Source of the DNA: Combretum micranthum
Lineage: Eukaryota; Streptophyta; Magnoliopsida; Myrtales; Combretaceae
NCBI GenBank assembly: GCA_024138025.1
Contig: JAMXBD010001033.1
Coordinates: 372,001 to 436,000, forward strand
Direction: 5' to 3'
DNA length: 64,000 bases
The position numbers and the translations under genes were made by a program. The stretch's first letter is position 1. The number at the start of each line of letters is the position of its first letter. The notes below the pieces were generated by a model. It worked only from the letters and a program-made list of their open reading frames with translations, was not told the origin of the DNA and made no database searches. This document shows positions 47,262 through 58,335 of the stretch, piece by piece.

Positions 47262-47760
47262 TTAAAAACAATTATCAAATCCAATAAGAAATATATGCAC
47301 CCTTAGTCTTTCAAAAGATTTTTGGTATACTTCAACATCATCAGGATCTTTCATGACTACTTTATCTTGATGGTCTAATTCTTGGAAAATTTCGGTTAAC
47401 TCTTTATAATATTCAAAGAGTGATTTTTCATTTTGTTTGGCAACAAATGCTTTTTGGTTTAGGGTAAAGACTTGCAACTCGTCACTTCCATCATAAAAAG
47501 CCTTTGATAAAGTGCTCCAAATTTCTCGAGCCATGGGCAAGCATAAGTATCGCTTTATAATTTCTAGACTCATAGACATCAATAACCACCTTTTCACCTC
47601 TTGATTTTTGGCGTACCACTTTTCATTCCCATATTCTAATTTTGCAGGTTGATTTGTTTTTCTACGTATATACTAAAGTTTCTCCCTTTCGGCAGTATGC
47701 ATCTTCATTAGATGTGTCCAAACATCATAATTTGATTATGTAAGTGTAACTCCTACATTG
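47262..47760 (-). pseudogene. Copia gag (UBN2 type)
   Basis: The open frame 47262-47597 reads 'MPAREIWSTL'-type sequence ('PMAREIWSTLSKAFYDGSDE', 'VFTLNQKAFVAKQNEKSLFE'). The family usually has 'AKEIWDTL...YxxxSD...'. It continues upstream in the same sense to about 47760 with 'KLEYGNEKWY'. Confidence 0.88.
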
Positions 47761-48391
47761 AAGACTCATTCAGATCGAACAACAATAGGGATTATTTTTT
47801 ATTCAGACGATTCAACATTTTTTTTCACTTACTATGTTTTCATTTTAAGAATTCAAGATTTTTTTTTTCTTTTGTGCGTTGTTGGCTCTGCCATCAACAA
47901 GAAAGATATGAGAAATTCAATATTTCCTATGTTGACTATGTAATAAGAACATATAAATTTACACCATAAAATTAGATAAATAGGAAAGGAAACTAAAAAA
48001 CACTTAATTCCTAAGCATAAGTTAGAGATCTAGTTGAATATATGTTAGGAAACTAGATATATTACAATCATTGACCAATCTTTGACTTTATATTAGGAAC
48101 CTAAATGTTCTACAATCTCACTAATCAGGGAGAAAATATTTCAAGATCCATAAATTATATATTTTGAATAATTGGTTTTTCTTTTTTTCTTTCTTTCTTA
48201 CTTTTTCTATAATTCATTTTCAGTGTTGCATTACATACAAATCCATTGTTGTTGTTATATCGTATCATCAATTTCAAGTTCAAACCTATGAATTGTTATG
48301 AGTTAAATATTTAAGATATGTCCATCGATTTCAATTCAATAAGAATGTAATGGATTTATGAAAATAAAACAAGAATAGCAAATGGCCTAGT

Positions 48392-48916
48392 TAGACATGG
48401 GCAACGATTCAACCCGGCCCTAAAATGGCCCCAAACTGCCGATCCATGGGTTTGACCCAACCCGATACCGACCGGCTAATTCCAGGGCCATCCGGGCTAA
48501 ACCATCAGTTCATGGACTGATTCATGGCTCATTGAATTGGCGAGTTTATTAATTGAAAGAAATTTTAATATAATTAAATTAAAAAACAATAAACTATAAA
48601 ATTTTAAAAAAAGTAAAAAATAATATTATAATTAAATTATATAGAATAATTTGTGTTGTTATAATCAAGGAAAAATATATATGGAAAAAAATAATGATAT
48701 ACAAGTAGAATTTTCTTTTTTTTGCTTTAATCAACAAAAATAATTTTTGGAACAATTATTTTTTTACATTTTCCATTTTTTTTACCTTGAACTGGTCTCA
48801 AAACTAGCGGGCTAGGTGGGCCATGACCCATATGGTAGGTTTGAGCCGACGGGCATGATCCTCCAGTGATGGTTCATGCTGGTTAGGTGAGTCAAACCGC
48901 CCCTTGCCAGTGTCCA
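48392..48916. mobile_element. Short non-autonomous hAT-type element
   Basis: The ends TAGACATGGGCAACG and (reverse complement) TGGACACTGGCAAGG are flanked by ggcctagt (48384-48391) and gatctagt (48917-48924). These match at 6 of 8 positions, an aged 8-bp TSD. Subterminal CCGGC/CGGGC-type motifs contrast with an A/T-rich centre. No ORF. Confidence 0.7.
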
Positions 48917-49272
48917 GATCTAGTGATCTAGTGGCATCCGGTCTTGAATTGTAATGGTCTTAGTGACCTTGAACTAATAATAATATTCCTTATCTTTATT
49001 ATAGAAATATGATATTTGTATAGGTGCTATTTTCAAGATAGGTATATTTATAACAAAAATTAAAAAATAAACCATTGAATTTCATTTATATCGCACTATC
49101 TTATGTAATAGTGATTTGTTATTGCAATAGTAGTTTTATGTAGACTAAGGAGACTATTAATGTTAATTGGTTTACTTTTTCTTTTAAATATTTTTAAAAA
49201 TATATTATATATAATAGTTTTATATATAAGGTCATAGATCTTCCATGTTGCTTTTAGGGAGTATTGTATATG

Positions 49273-49577
49273 AGTAAATTACACCACAAGGTCACAACAT
49301 TTGAGGGTAGGTTTATTTGAAATTATAATGTTTCAAGTGGTTAAAAGTAGTCACAATGTTTAGAGAAGTAGATCAATTGAGGTTATCATTGACACATGTC
49401 AATAGGAGAAATATTTAAAATTAAAACTTAGAAGATCTAACACATTATAACACGTGCCAATAATGACTTAAATTGATCTACTATTATAAAGGTTATAACC
49501 TTTTTATAACCACTTAAATATTTTGATCTCAAATAAACTTATCCCAAAACGTTATGACATTCCAGAGTAATTTACCC
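49273..49577. mobile_element. MITE with GTAAATTACAC ends, copy A
   Basis: The ends 'agtaaattacaccacaagg' and 'gagtaatttaccc' form an inverted repeat. The interior ('gtcacaacatttgagggta', 'aggagaaatatttaaaatta') matches copy B at 53324-53714. An exact TSD is not clear here. Confidence 0.65.
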
Positions 49578-50194
49578 TATTATATATAAGTAATTATATA
49601 GACACGATATTATTAGGTCGTCATAGATATAATTATGTACATACAACGTAGATAAAAATAAAATTTTACAAAAGAACAACACAACTAAATGCATATAGCA
49701 ATAGCTATAGATGCCCTATAAATTAAATTTTTGGAAATTATGTTTTTAGTTATTTAAATTTTATTTTTTTTTATTTGGCTCCTAATAAATCTATGTATTT
49801 TGCAAATTAAATCATCAACATTTGTATAATGTTTATAAATCCGCCAATTTTCCATTAATTTTTGACATTATGTGTTTTAATTAGATAAAAAATAATAAAT
49901 CATATGATCAAAATTAATAATTGAGAGAAATAAAAAAAATACTAAAATCTTATTAAAATTTTTCAAAAATTAGAAAGAGAAAATAGATATACACATATTA
50001 AAAAAGCAAAAGCCATCTTAACTACCTCAAGGCTAAGTAGGCAACTTGAATGCCACATTTATATTCAATATATAATAATCTTTCTCCTGATTTTCTCATA
50101 TCTTATATATTCACCCACCATGATGACTGAAAGGATTGTATAAATCGTATATCCTCTCATATCTTGTATTCACCTACTTTGTTTCTATGTTTAG
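49578..50194. other. Intergenic sequence
   Basis: No gene or element ends recognised before the LTR-like start at 50195. Confidence 0.45.
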
Positions 50195-50263
50195 TGTAGG
50201 TCTTGTTGTACAAATAAATGCTTAATCTTTGTACAATGTGATTATATAATATACAAAATATAA

Positions 50264-50293
50264 TCTCTCTCTCTCTCTCTCGCTCTCGCTCTC
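50264..50293. repeat. (CT)n microsatellite
   Basis: tctctct run interrupted by cgctctcgct, inside the left LTR-like copy. Confidence 0.85.
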
Positions 50294-51218
50294 ATGTTTT
50301 CAAAGCCTAAATGAGACTATAATTCTTTCAAAAGATCTTGTGAATTACACAATTTTTTTCCTACTAGAAAACACAGATTGAAAATTCTGTCTCAATAGAT
50401 ATTCGATTCAACCAAATCCAATTGTCCAAATTGATTCAACAATTTCATTAGCCGGTTCAACTATTGTCTTGCTACTTTTCCTTCGGATATAATCTCCAAC
50501 ACTAAGTTTTGCCATACTTGGCCTACCTTTTTGTGATAATTCTTCATTTTTCTTTTTGCCATGGATTCTGCTTAAAAATATTTTAAAACTAATTTACGAT
50601 GTATTTGATGGGTCAAATTATGATTTATGGCCATAAGAGATTTGTAATTTCTTAAAAGGAGGCTGTTTTACCATATTGTGACTAGTGAGATTCCAAAACC
50701 TTCCAAGAAAGATGGTGAAGATGAACAGAAATTCACTAAATAATTGAAAAAATGGGATGGTAAAAATCATCAAATTTTGACTTGGTTTCGCAATACTTGT
50801 GTTAACATTATCATACTGGATTTCAGTTGGCTTGATACTACAAAAGAGGTTTAGGATTTTCTAGTAACTTGTTACTCCATTTCTAAAAATATTCATCAAT
50901 TCCAATTGTATCGTCGTCTTCATTGCATGCAATGGCATCCAGGATAGACTATTCATACTATGTTTCTGAATTACAAGCCTTATGGAATCAATTAGCTATT
51001 TGTGATCGTATATAGCCTAACGCAAAATCTACTAAAGTGTGTACTGATCTTCGAGATAGATGGTGTGTCTAACATCTGTTTATGACCCTTGGAGATGAGT
51101 TTGAGTCTATTCAAAGCTCTCTGCTCCATCGCATTCCTCTGCCTAAACTTGACACGATCATCGAGGATTTAATCATTAAAGAGATTTGCACCTGAGCATG
51201 ATCCATCTCCTATAGATA

Positions 51219-52646
51219 TAGGTATGGTGCAGTACGATTTGGTTCAGTTCACATCCCAAAATAAATCTAATCTAAAATTATAATTCCATTATTTTTATAA
51301 AATCAAACCTATTTATATGGTTCGATTAGCTAATTTTTTCAATAAAAAAAAGTTCAGTACGATTCGAACTGTATACTAATTCTTAGCTACATCGTACAAT
51401 AAGAATGACCCCATCTTACACAGGCATTTCACCAAATTTTAAGTTCAGATGTTAGTGACTTTAAAATAAAACAAATAACATTCACAGTAAGAAAAAGGAA
51501 CAATAAATGTTTCCTACTAAATATAATTTACTGGGCGGCAGGGCCCTAAAAGTTAATCTTCAACTTAGACAAATTCTCCTGATTTATAAATACCACCCTT
51601 GATAGATTCTACTGAAGATAAAGTCAAATTCAATGTAATTTTTAATATTTTAATGGTACTATTTATATTGTTTACCTAAAAAACTAGTAAAAAAGAAAAC
51701 AAGCTTTAAAGCAAGAACGATGGCTAAAAACGATAAAAACTTAACAACATATTTGAACCCAGAAACAAACGCACCAATATAAATACATAAAAAACGTATG
51801 ATGAGATAAAGAAAAATACTATTTAAAACATAGAATTTAGATAATGACATTGTTAAGGAGAGAAGGTAAAGCTTGTTCGTTTCTCACATGGTTATCAAAA
51901 GCTTTATAGAGACCTATTGGTGTTTTGGTTGCAAAGGTTTTCATTTTTTTCTTCACTGATCTCTTTACTACTAAATTGAACCTAGGAAGAACTAAAAACA
52001 TTCATCGAACAAATTCCCACAAGAGTTTATGCCAATACATTAATGAATATGGTTAAAAGTGCGACAAGAAAGATACTAACTTTTACTTAGCCAGCTGAAC
52101 TTAAGAGTCTCTTTTGTTCAAATCATATGTGTATGTTGGAGATGGAGACTCTGAGAGTTTAAGATAGAGGGAGGGAGAGATGGGGAGTGGACTAAGAGAG
52201 ATGAAGAGAGGAGAGGGATGAGAGGGAGAGAGTTAAGAGTCTAGAGATGGAGGTTTGAAAGTCCAATGAACCATGAAAGAGTGAAAGTGGGAAGAGTTAA
52301 GGAATAAGGATTAGGACTATTCAGACAGAATAGGATAATGCCCTAAATTATTTTAGGCTAGGCCTTTTTAATTCTGGACTGGGATTATGCACTGCAGTAG
52401 ACATTGGAAACTAGACAATAGTGTGTGCTGACTACTGTATGGAGTGCAAATGAATGTACTTTTTTCTTTAATAAAGCGGTGTGGCTCGAATGGTTTGGTG
52501 CGGAGTTGTGAATCGAACCGTAAAACAAACTTTCTTCTCTAAACCGAATCTAAAACCGAGCTGAATTGAAGAAATCCAAATTTTCGATTCAATTCAGCTC
52601 AGTTAGGTTCAGTTTGCGGTTTAGTCAATTTTTTGGCACAACCCTA
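51219..52646. mobile_element. hAT-like element inserted in Copia gag
   Basis: The ends TAGGTATGGTGCA and (reverse complement) TAGGGTTGTGCC sit between 'cctatagat' on the left and 'cccctagat' on the right. These flanks resemble a worn 8-bp duplication. Gag sequence continues across if the segment is removed. The right subterminal part has repeated 'aaccgaatc', 'gaatcgaacc' and 'ggttcagt' motifs. The minus-strand frame 51659-51850 has no recognisable homology. Confidence 0.65.
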
Positions 52647-53323
52647 CCCCTAGATGTGGTCCTTATTACTCAAACTCTCCTTCTAATGTTCAAGCATCAT
52701 TAGGCTCTACTCAAAACTTCTTCAAAATCTTATGGGAAGATCTTTTACAATTACTATGAGAAGTATCATCGTGTTATCTCTAAATGTAGGTAATTATATT
52801 CCATGCCAAATTCTAGCCAAGGCACTACATCCTAATCCTCTTGCGAAGCTACTACCACCACCACATAAAAGTCCTTTGAAAGCTCCTCTCCGAAGTTTTC
52901 TATGAAAGACATCCAAACTCTTCTCCAACAACTTCAATAAGATCTTGGTAAACCATCTTCTCAAGCTCTATATATTGCACCACGTATATTGTCCCCTTGG
53001 TTTTCTGATTCTTTTGTTTTCAATCTATAACATATTTTGTTGTTCCACTTATTATTCACACTGCAAATAATTCTACTATGTATGTTCAACATATAGGAAC
53101 CATTGACATACCTCAATTATCCATTTCAAATATCTTTCATGTTCCAAAAATTTCATTAAATGTCCTATCTATAGGACACAATTATATGAACTTGGTGTTA
53201 ATATACTTTTTCCATGCCATGGTTTTTTTGTGAAGGATACATAGATAGGGGAGATTCATGGCTTCAGATGTGAAGTTAGTAGGTTGCTTGAGCTCAAGTT
53301 TCTTCATCTTCCTTTAAAAAATA

Positions 53324-53714
53324 GGGTAAATTACACTAAAAGGTCACAACGTTTGAAGGTAAGTTCATCTTAGGTCACGACATTTCAAAAAGTTCAAAAG
53401 AGGTCATAATGTCTGAAAAAGTGTCTTATGAGATTTAATTAAGTATTTCTCCTATTGATACATATAAATGAGACCTTAAAAGAAGAGTTTCTTAAGTTTT
53501 AATTAAATATTTCTCTTGTTGACATATTCTAATGGTAATCCCAATTGACCAATTTCTCTAAATGTTCTAACCTAAAATGAACTTACTCCCAAATGTTGTG
53601 ACTCAAAACCAACTTACTCACTAAACATTATGACCTTTTTTTGAACTTTTCAAAACGTTGTGACCTAAAATGAGCATACTCCCAAATGTCGTGACCTTCT
53701 AGTGAAATTTACCC
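53324..53714. mobile_element. MITE with GGGTAAATT ends, copy B (9-10 bp TSD)
   Basis: The left end GGGTAAATTACACTAAAAGG and the right end ...GTGAAATTTACCC form an inverted repeat. Flanks taaaaaata and taaaaaaata give a 9-bp duplication with one extra A, suggestive of a Mutator-type MITE. Copy A is at 49273-49577. The interior repeats 'ggtcacaacgtttgaaggta' motifs in both orientations. Confidence 0.72.
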
Positions 53715-53990
53715 TAAAAAAATATTGTTGCATTTGCTACTTTTGCTATTTAGCATGCTCATATGGGTCACGTTTCTACTTCTAAGTTAAATTCTTTAAA
53801 ATCTAGTGGTAGTTTTGGTTCCATTAGAAAAAAAAAAAAAAAAAGCTTAATTTGTAGTGTAGGTGTTATTGTATAAATAAATGTTTAATCTTTGTACACA
53901 ATGATTACATAAGACACAAAATATAATTTTTAACTCTCTCTCATATTAGGTCATGAATTACCAATATTGTTGGACTCAAACTAGCCTAAT

Positions 53991-54900
53991 TGGTTTGACT
54001 CTATTCTATCGGGATCAGCCAAGACAATGGGGTCGTCCATGCATTTAACTAGGATTGACATTGACTTAAATTGCCTATTCAATCCAGCTCGGTTAAAGGG
54101 TTAAAGTTGAATAAAAAAAACTACTAGAATTTTTGTGTTATATTTTTCACTTTATTAAAAATATTGAATACAAAGAAACTAATACAACATAAAAATGCAT
54201 ACTTGAGTTAATTACTAAAATAATTACTTTTTCTGAACACAATTATTATGTCTTAGAAAGTTATATACCTATAAATATATTCATACTATATATTAGGTTC
54301 ATAATCATTATATTATACTTTTTTTCTCTTTTTAAAATATATGCCTTGCATTGGTTTAATAGTATTTGATGGATTTGATCCAATTATGGATTTAATTTAG
54401 TGTTGTCATATATATTTGTCTTTTATAATTAAAATGTACCTTATATTTTTACCCTCTGTTGATCTTACTTCAATCCATCAACTCTTGACCTCCTAGGTAT
54501 TTAGGTCAAACGCCTGATTTTGACAACACTATGAATTACTACTCAAAGTAAGTCACTTGACTTACTATTAATGTAGGGTGACCACCCTCCACCTTAAAAG
54601 AGTTTTGTGTAGCCTCTTGAGTGGATCCCTCATTATAATTTATGAAGAAAAATTATTAAAATCCAATTTAGTTAGGCAACCATTTATAAATCAATCGAGT
54701 TTCTTTTTTTTTTTAAATATTTTTAAGTCAGTGGTGATGTCACCTACCACTCAAGGGATTACGATATTAAGTTAAGGCTTGTTTGATTGATTGTGACTTT
54801 TTTAGTGGCTAGGGTGGCCATAAAATTTTTTTTCACTAGTTTGTAGATTTTTATTTATTAGTGTTTATCTTGGTTTTATTTATTGAAATTATTAATTTTA
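53991..54900. other. Intergenic AT-rich sequence
   Basis: No gene recognised. The 65-residue frame at 54578-54775 has no family resemblance and includes a poly-Phe artefact from a T tract. Confidence 0.5.
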
Positions 54901-57900
54901 TGAAATATCCCAAACTCTCACTTAGATAAATTAGAAATTGTTTAAGTGAATAATATAATAGGTAGTTAAGTTTAGACTTGGTTCAGAATTTAATTTAGAA
55001 ATTTGAATTGGATAGTTTAAATATTTCAAGCAAAATAAACAATGAGTTATGATTAGATAACTTGGCATAATTAAAATTAGTAAATATATTAAATTAAAAT
55101 TTAGGATTTAAAATATTCTTTTAAATATTTTAAATCACCCATTTGTCTCAATGACTTTTCTTCATGAATCAAACTTTTCAATCACTTCAAATTCTACATT
55201 GAGACTCTTATTTCTTCAATTTCAATTCCTAAATCTTGAAATAAATATTTTAAAATGTTTTTCAAATTCCTAAACCCTTGGATCTTGGTTAAATTTCATT
55301 TTCTTAAATCCTTATAATTTTTTGAATCAACTTCTTGTTTAAAAATGTTAAATTTTAAGCTAAACCCAAACTAAATGTCAATTTTCTACAAATTGTATTC
55401 TTAAACTAAATTTGCAAATCAAGACATAAATCACTATCATATAGATTCTATATTACTTTTAGAACTTAAGATATTTGTCTAAAAAGCTTAAATTACAAAA
55501 CCCATACCCAACAATTTTCCTTAAATATCTTTTTAATCTAATTCTTTTCCTTTAACTTTTCTTTTCATTTTTTTGCCCTTCTTCTTTCTTCTTTTCTTCT
55601 TTCCTGGTTCCCATTTCTTCTTCTTCTTCTCCATCTTCATTTCCCCTTTTTTCCCTCAATTTTAACCCCAAAATCTCAAGTTCAAAGAGATCATATAAGA
55701 AATCAAAGTTAGGAAATAAGATCAAAGATGAAGAACAAGCTAGAAGTAGCTTTATCTATTTGGAAAGAAGAATAATGAAGAGGACCAAGTTGTTTAAGTT
55801 GCCCAAAAGCTAAGTATAATTATTTTACTTTATTTTGATTGTCGTTTTTGTATATATATGATAAATTAATGTTATGGTAGATGAGTGAGTTGATAAAGTT
55901 TATGAAATGTTTAAATCTTAGATATGAAGTTATGGGAGTTGTATGATGTTGGTGATGTGGAGTTTTTGTGCATTTGGCTTGTTAAGTGAGTGTGATAAGT
56001 TGTATTTGCTTTTAAGGAGTCTTACTTGATATAGAATGCGTAAAAATTTGATAAAACGAAGTTTGTAAAATTAAGGAGCTCGTAACGCCTCGTAATTTGA
56101 TTTATACAAGCATACAATTGCCCTTTCAAGCCTCTGGTTGGGATGTTTTTGTGTTGTATAGGTGTGAAATGGCCCTTATAGGTCTCTGGTTGGATGATTT
56201 TCATCATGTACTAGCGTGCAAAGCGCTTACTGGTCTCAGGTTTATAATTCCCTACTGTAACATTTTTTTGTAATTTGATTATAACTTCTTCATCCGAACT
56301 TAGATTGAGGTGATTCAAAATGATACGAAAAGCTTAAAAAGAAATCTATAGCTTTTATGTTTTAAGTTTTTGGGAATTATAAAAGCATTAAGGCCTAAAT
56401 TCCATTTGTTTCTAGCTACTATATATCTAAACAAAGTTGAAAATTTGTGTTTGCCTGTTAAGTGTGTGTAGTTAATTATAAAATAAACTTAGCTAATAAA
56501 CTTAGGTTCAACTTGACTAAATGGACTTGAATGAATTAAAATGAATTAGATTAATTAAGTGTATTCAACTTGGCTTAGATTAAGTTAACATAGAATTAAG
56601 TTAATATGAATATTAGATATAAAATGAACTTAGTTAGTCAATCTAAGTTCAACTTGACTAAATAGACTTTACTAAGCTAAAATGAATTAGATTGATTAAG
56701 TTTAATTATCTTAGCTTAGTAATTGAGTTAAAATAGGCTTAATAGCTAATGGTTGGCTTAGAATGACATGTTAAGTTAAACCATGAATTATATGGGGAAT
56801 ATATTATTTCAAATATGTGTTTGCTTGGGAAATAAGTATTTTTGAGTATGAATGATGTGATGCTGCTTTTTTAATAAATGACCATAAACAAAGAGAAAAA
56901 TAAATAATTTGATCGACAATTGAGAACTATCCATATCTTGGCGGGGCAATATTCACATCTATGGTTGGGTTCCTAATTAGTGTCTGATCAAATAGGGTTT
57001 TAATAAAAGTTTGAAATAAGTGATAGTTAATTTAAATTACTTATATGAGTTTAATTCTTGAACAAACATTTTCTTTTGAGCCGATCCTTTGATTTATATT
57101 CTAAAAGGGATTTTGGTCAACCTTCTATTTCTTATTGGATTTTAATTAGATAAGGTTACGCGGTAACTTGCATGTTGATTGTTAGAATAAACATACTAAA
57201 TAAACTAAAACTTAAACTCGGCTTTATAATAAATGAATATTGTTTGTACTTGTGTCGTTGAATCCGGTATGAGGAGGGACAACCTTGTCCGAGCAGGGCA
57301 TGGTAATTAAGTGCTTAAGCCACCTCCTTTTCATGATGCAATAACTTTTACCAAGATGCAATGGCGATTTATAAGTGGCTCAATAGGTAGCTGATAGGAA
57401 AAATGGTATATGTATAACGTTTGCTTAAGCTTGGAGTGAAATAACATGATTTACTTCACATTTATGGAACAAGTTGAACTAAATGATGCTATGGACTAAG
57501 TTTTAAGTAAAGAACGATTAACAGCTATGAACTTTAAATGAGGTTATTTTCTCGTTTTTGGTTATATCATATAGAAGATATAAGTATTCAGGCTGCCTAT
57601 ATCAACCCCCTGAGCGTCTATTGTTACTCAAGATCCCTAGGTTCCTAAGATTGTTTCGGAGTGTAAGTACTCAAGTGTTGTTTTTTTAAATCTTAAATTA
57701 AAAAATAATAACTTGTTAATGCTGCATTACATTCAAATCTAAGCTTGTATGTCATGTTGTGTGTGTTTGTGTTACTGTTGTACTGGGCATCGGCTCATTA
57801 TTGTTATTGTTATCTTCTATTCAGGTGTTGCTTTGATGAATTGATGAAGATGAATATGATGATTGATGATTGATGATTAATGCTTTGTCTCAGGTTTTGG

Positions 57901-58335
57901 GATAATGATGGAGGAGTGAAGTGCATTAAGACCGTTGGATATTTTTATTTGTTTTATATTGTTTAAAGGACTGTATTTATTCTTTAAGGATTTATAATAT
58001 TCTTTTAAGGGTCTAGCAAAGTCCAATGTTTTTGTAACAAGTCTTAAGCTTTGTTTACCATCATGAAAAGGTGCATGAGATGCAAGATGGTATGGTTTTG
58101 TTTTAAAGGTTGAACTACTCAAGAGTGAGTAGTGTATGATGTTTTTTGTAAATATTGATCTACTTATGAGAGTAGATCATAAAATATTTTTGTAAAGTTT
58201 ATTTTATAATTATAAATCTAGTTGCATCCAAAATCTAAATAAATTATTTTAGAATATAAAATTGAGTAGCAAAATGTTTGACATAAACATATTGTTTTAC
58301 AGAAGCATGTGCATGTAATGCTTTAAGTATTATAG
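54901..58335 (+). mobile_element. LTR of family L1, plus orientation, 3' end incomplete
   Basis: It starts TGAAATATCCCAAACTCTC. It follows the 6972-10109 LTR in order: 'taatataataggtagttaag' near the start, a TC-rich leader at 55555-55650, 'ctaagttcaacttgac' blocks, 'gacaaccttgtcc...catggtaattaagtgcttaagccacc' near 57290, and 'tttaccatcatgaa' near 58055. The GATCACGGGTGTGAT core of the first two copies is replaced by different sequence (about 56080-56250). The last 45 or so bases (CATGCC...GTGTGACA) are missing, and no PBS or TSD was found. Confidence 0.7.

Larger units (their letters stand above)
43564..48143 (-). mobile_element. Ty1/Copia retrotransposon, minus strand, degenerate
   Basis: The LTRs are 43564-43758 (3') and 47930-48143 (5'). 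Both start TGTTGA and end ATTTCA on the plus strand, and both carry 'aaagaaactaaaaaacat'/'aaggaaactaaaaaacac' and 'taatcagggagaaaatat'-type blocks. The minus-strand PPT 'ttgaaggggaata' adjoins the 3' LTR at about 43759. Coding order on minus is gag, zinc knuckle, protease, integrase, RT, RNase H. Many stops, not functional. Flanking 5-mers do not match (ctaca / agatc), so one side may be altered. The PBS is not clear. Confidence 0.9.
50560..53845 (+). pseudogene. Copia gag to pre-integrase fragment, interrupted twice
   Basis: The sense-strand frame has remnants 'WFRNTCVNIIILDFSWLDTT', then 'HQFQLYRRLHCMQWHPG' and 'TLGDEFESIQSSLLHRIPLP'. This is Copia gag with the 'F-E-x-x-x-x-x-L-L-H-R-x-P-L-P' signature. 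After the hAT-like insertion it resumes at 52647 ('VVLITQTLLLMFKHH'), and beyond the MITE at 53715 gives 'HAHMGHVSTSKLNSLKSSGS', the pre-integrase H-x-R-L-G-H-x-S region. Stops throughout. Confidence 0.72.
50195..53990 (+). mobile_element. Decayed Copia element with two inserted elements
   Basis: LTR-like copies at about 50195-50370 and about 53858-53990 share 'tgtaggt(c/g)tt(g/a)ttgta', 'aataaatg(c/t)ttaatctttgt' and 'acaaaatataat' with a CT-rich tail. Between them is only gag and pre-integrase sequence in the plus sense, so most of pol is deleted. A hAT-like element (51219-52646) and a MITE (53324-53714) are inserted. LTR ends and TSD are not exact. Confidence 0.6.

Noticed and set aside
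43559..48148. TSD for the minus-strand Copia element
   Set aside because: Flanking 5-mers ctaca and agatc do not match; I do not claim a duplication there.
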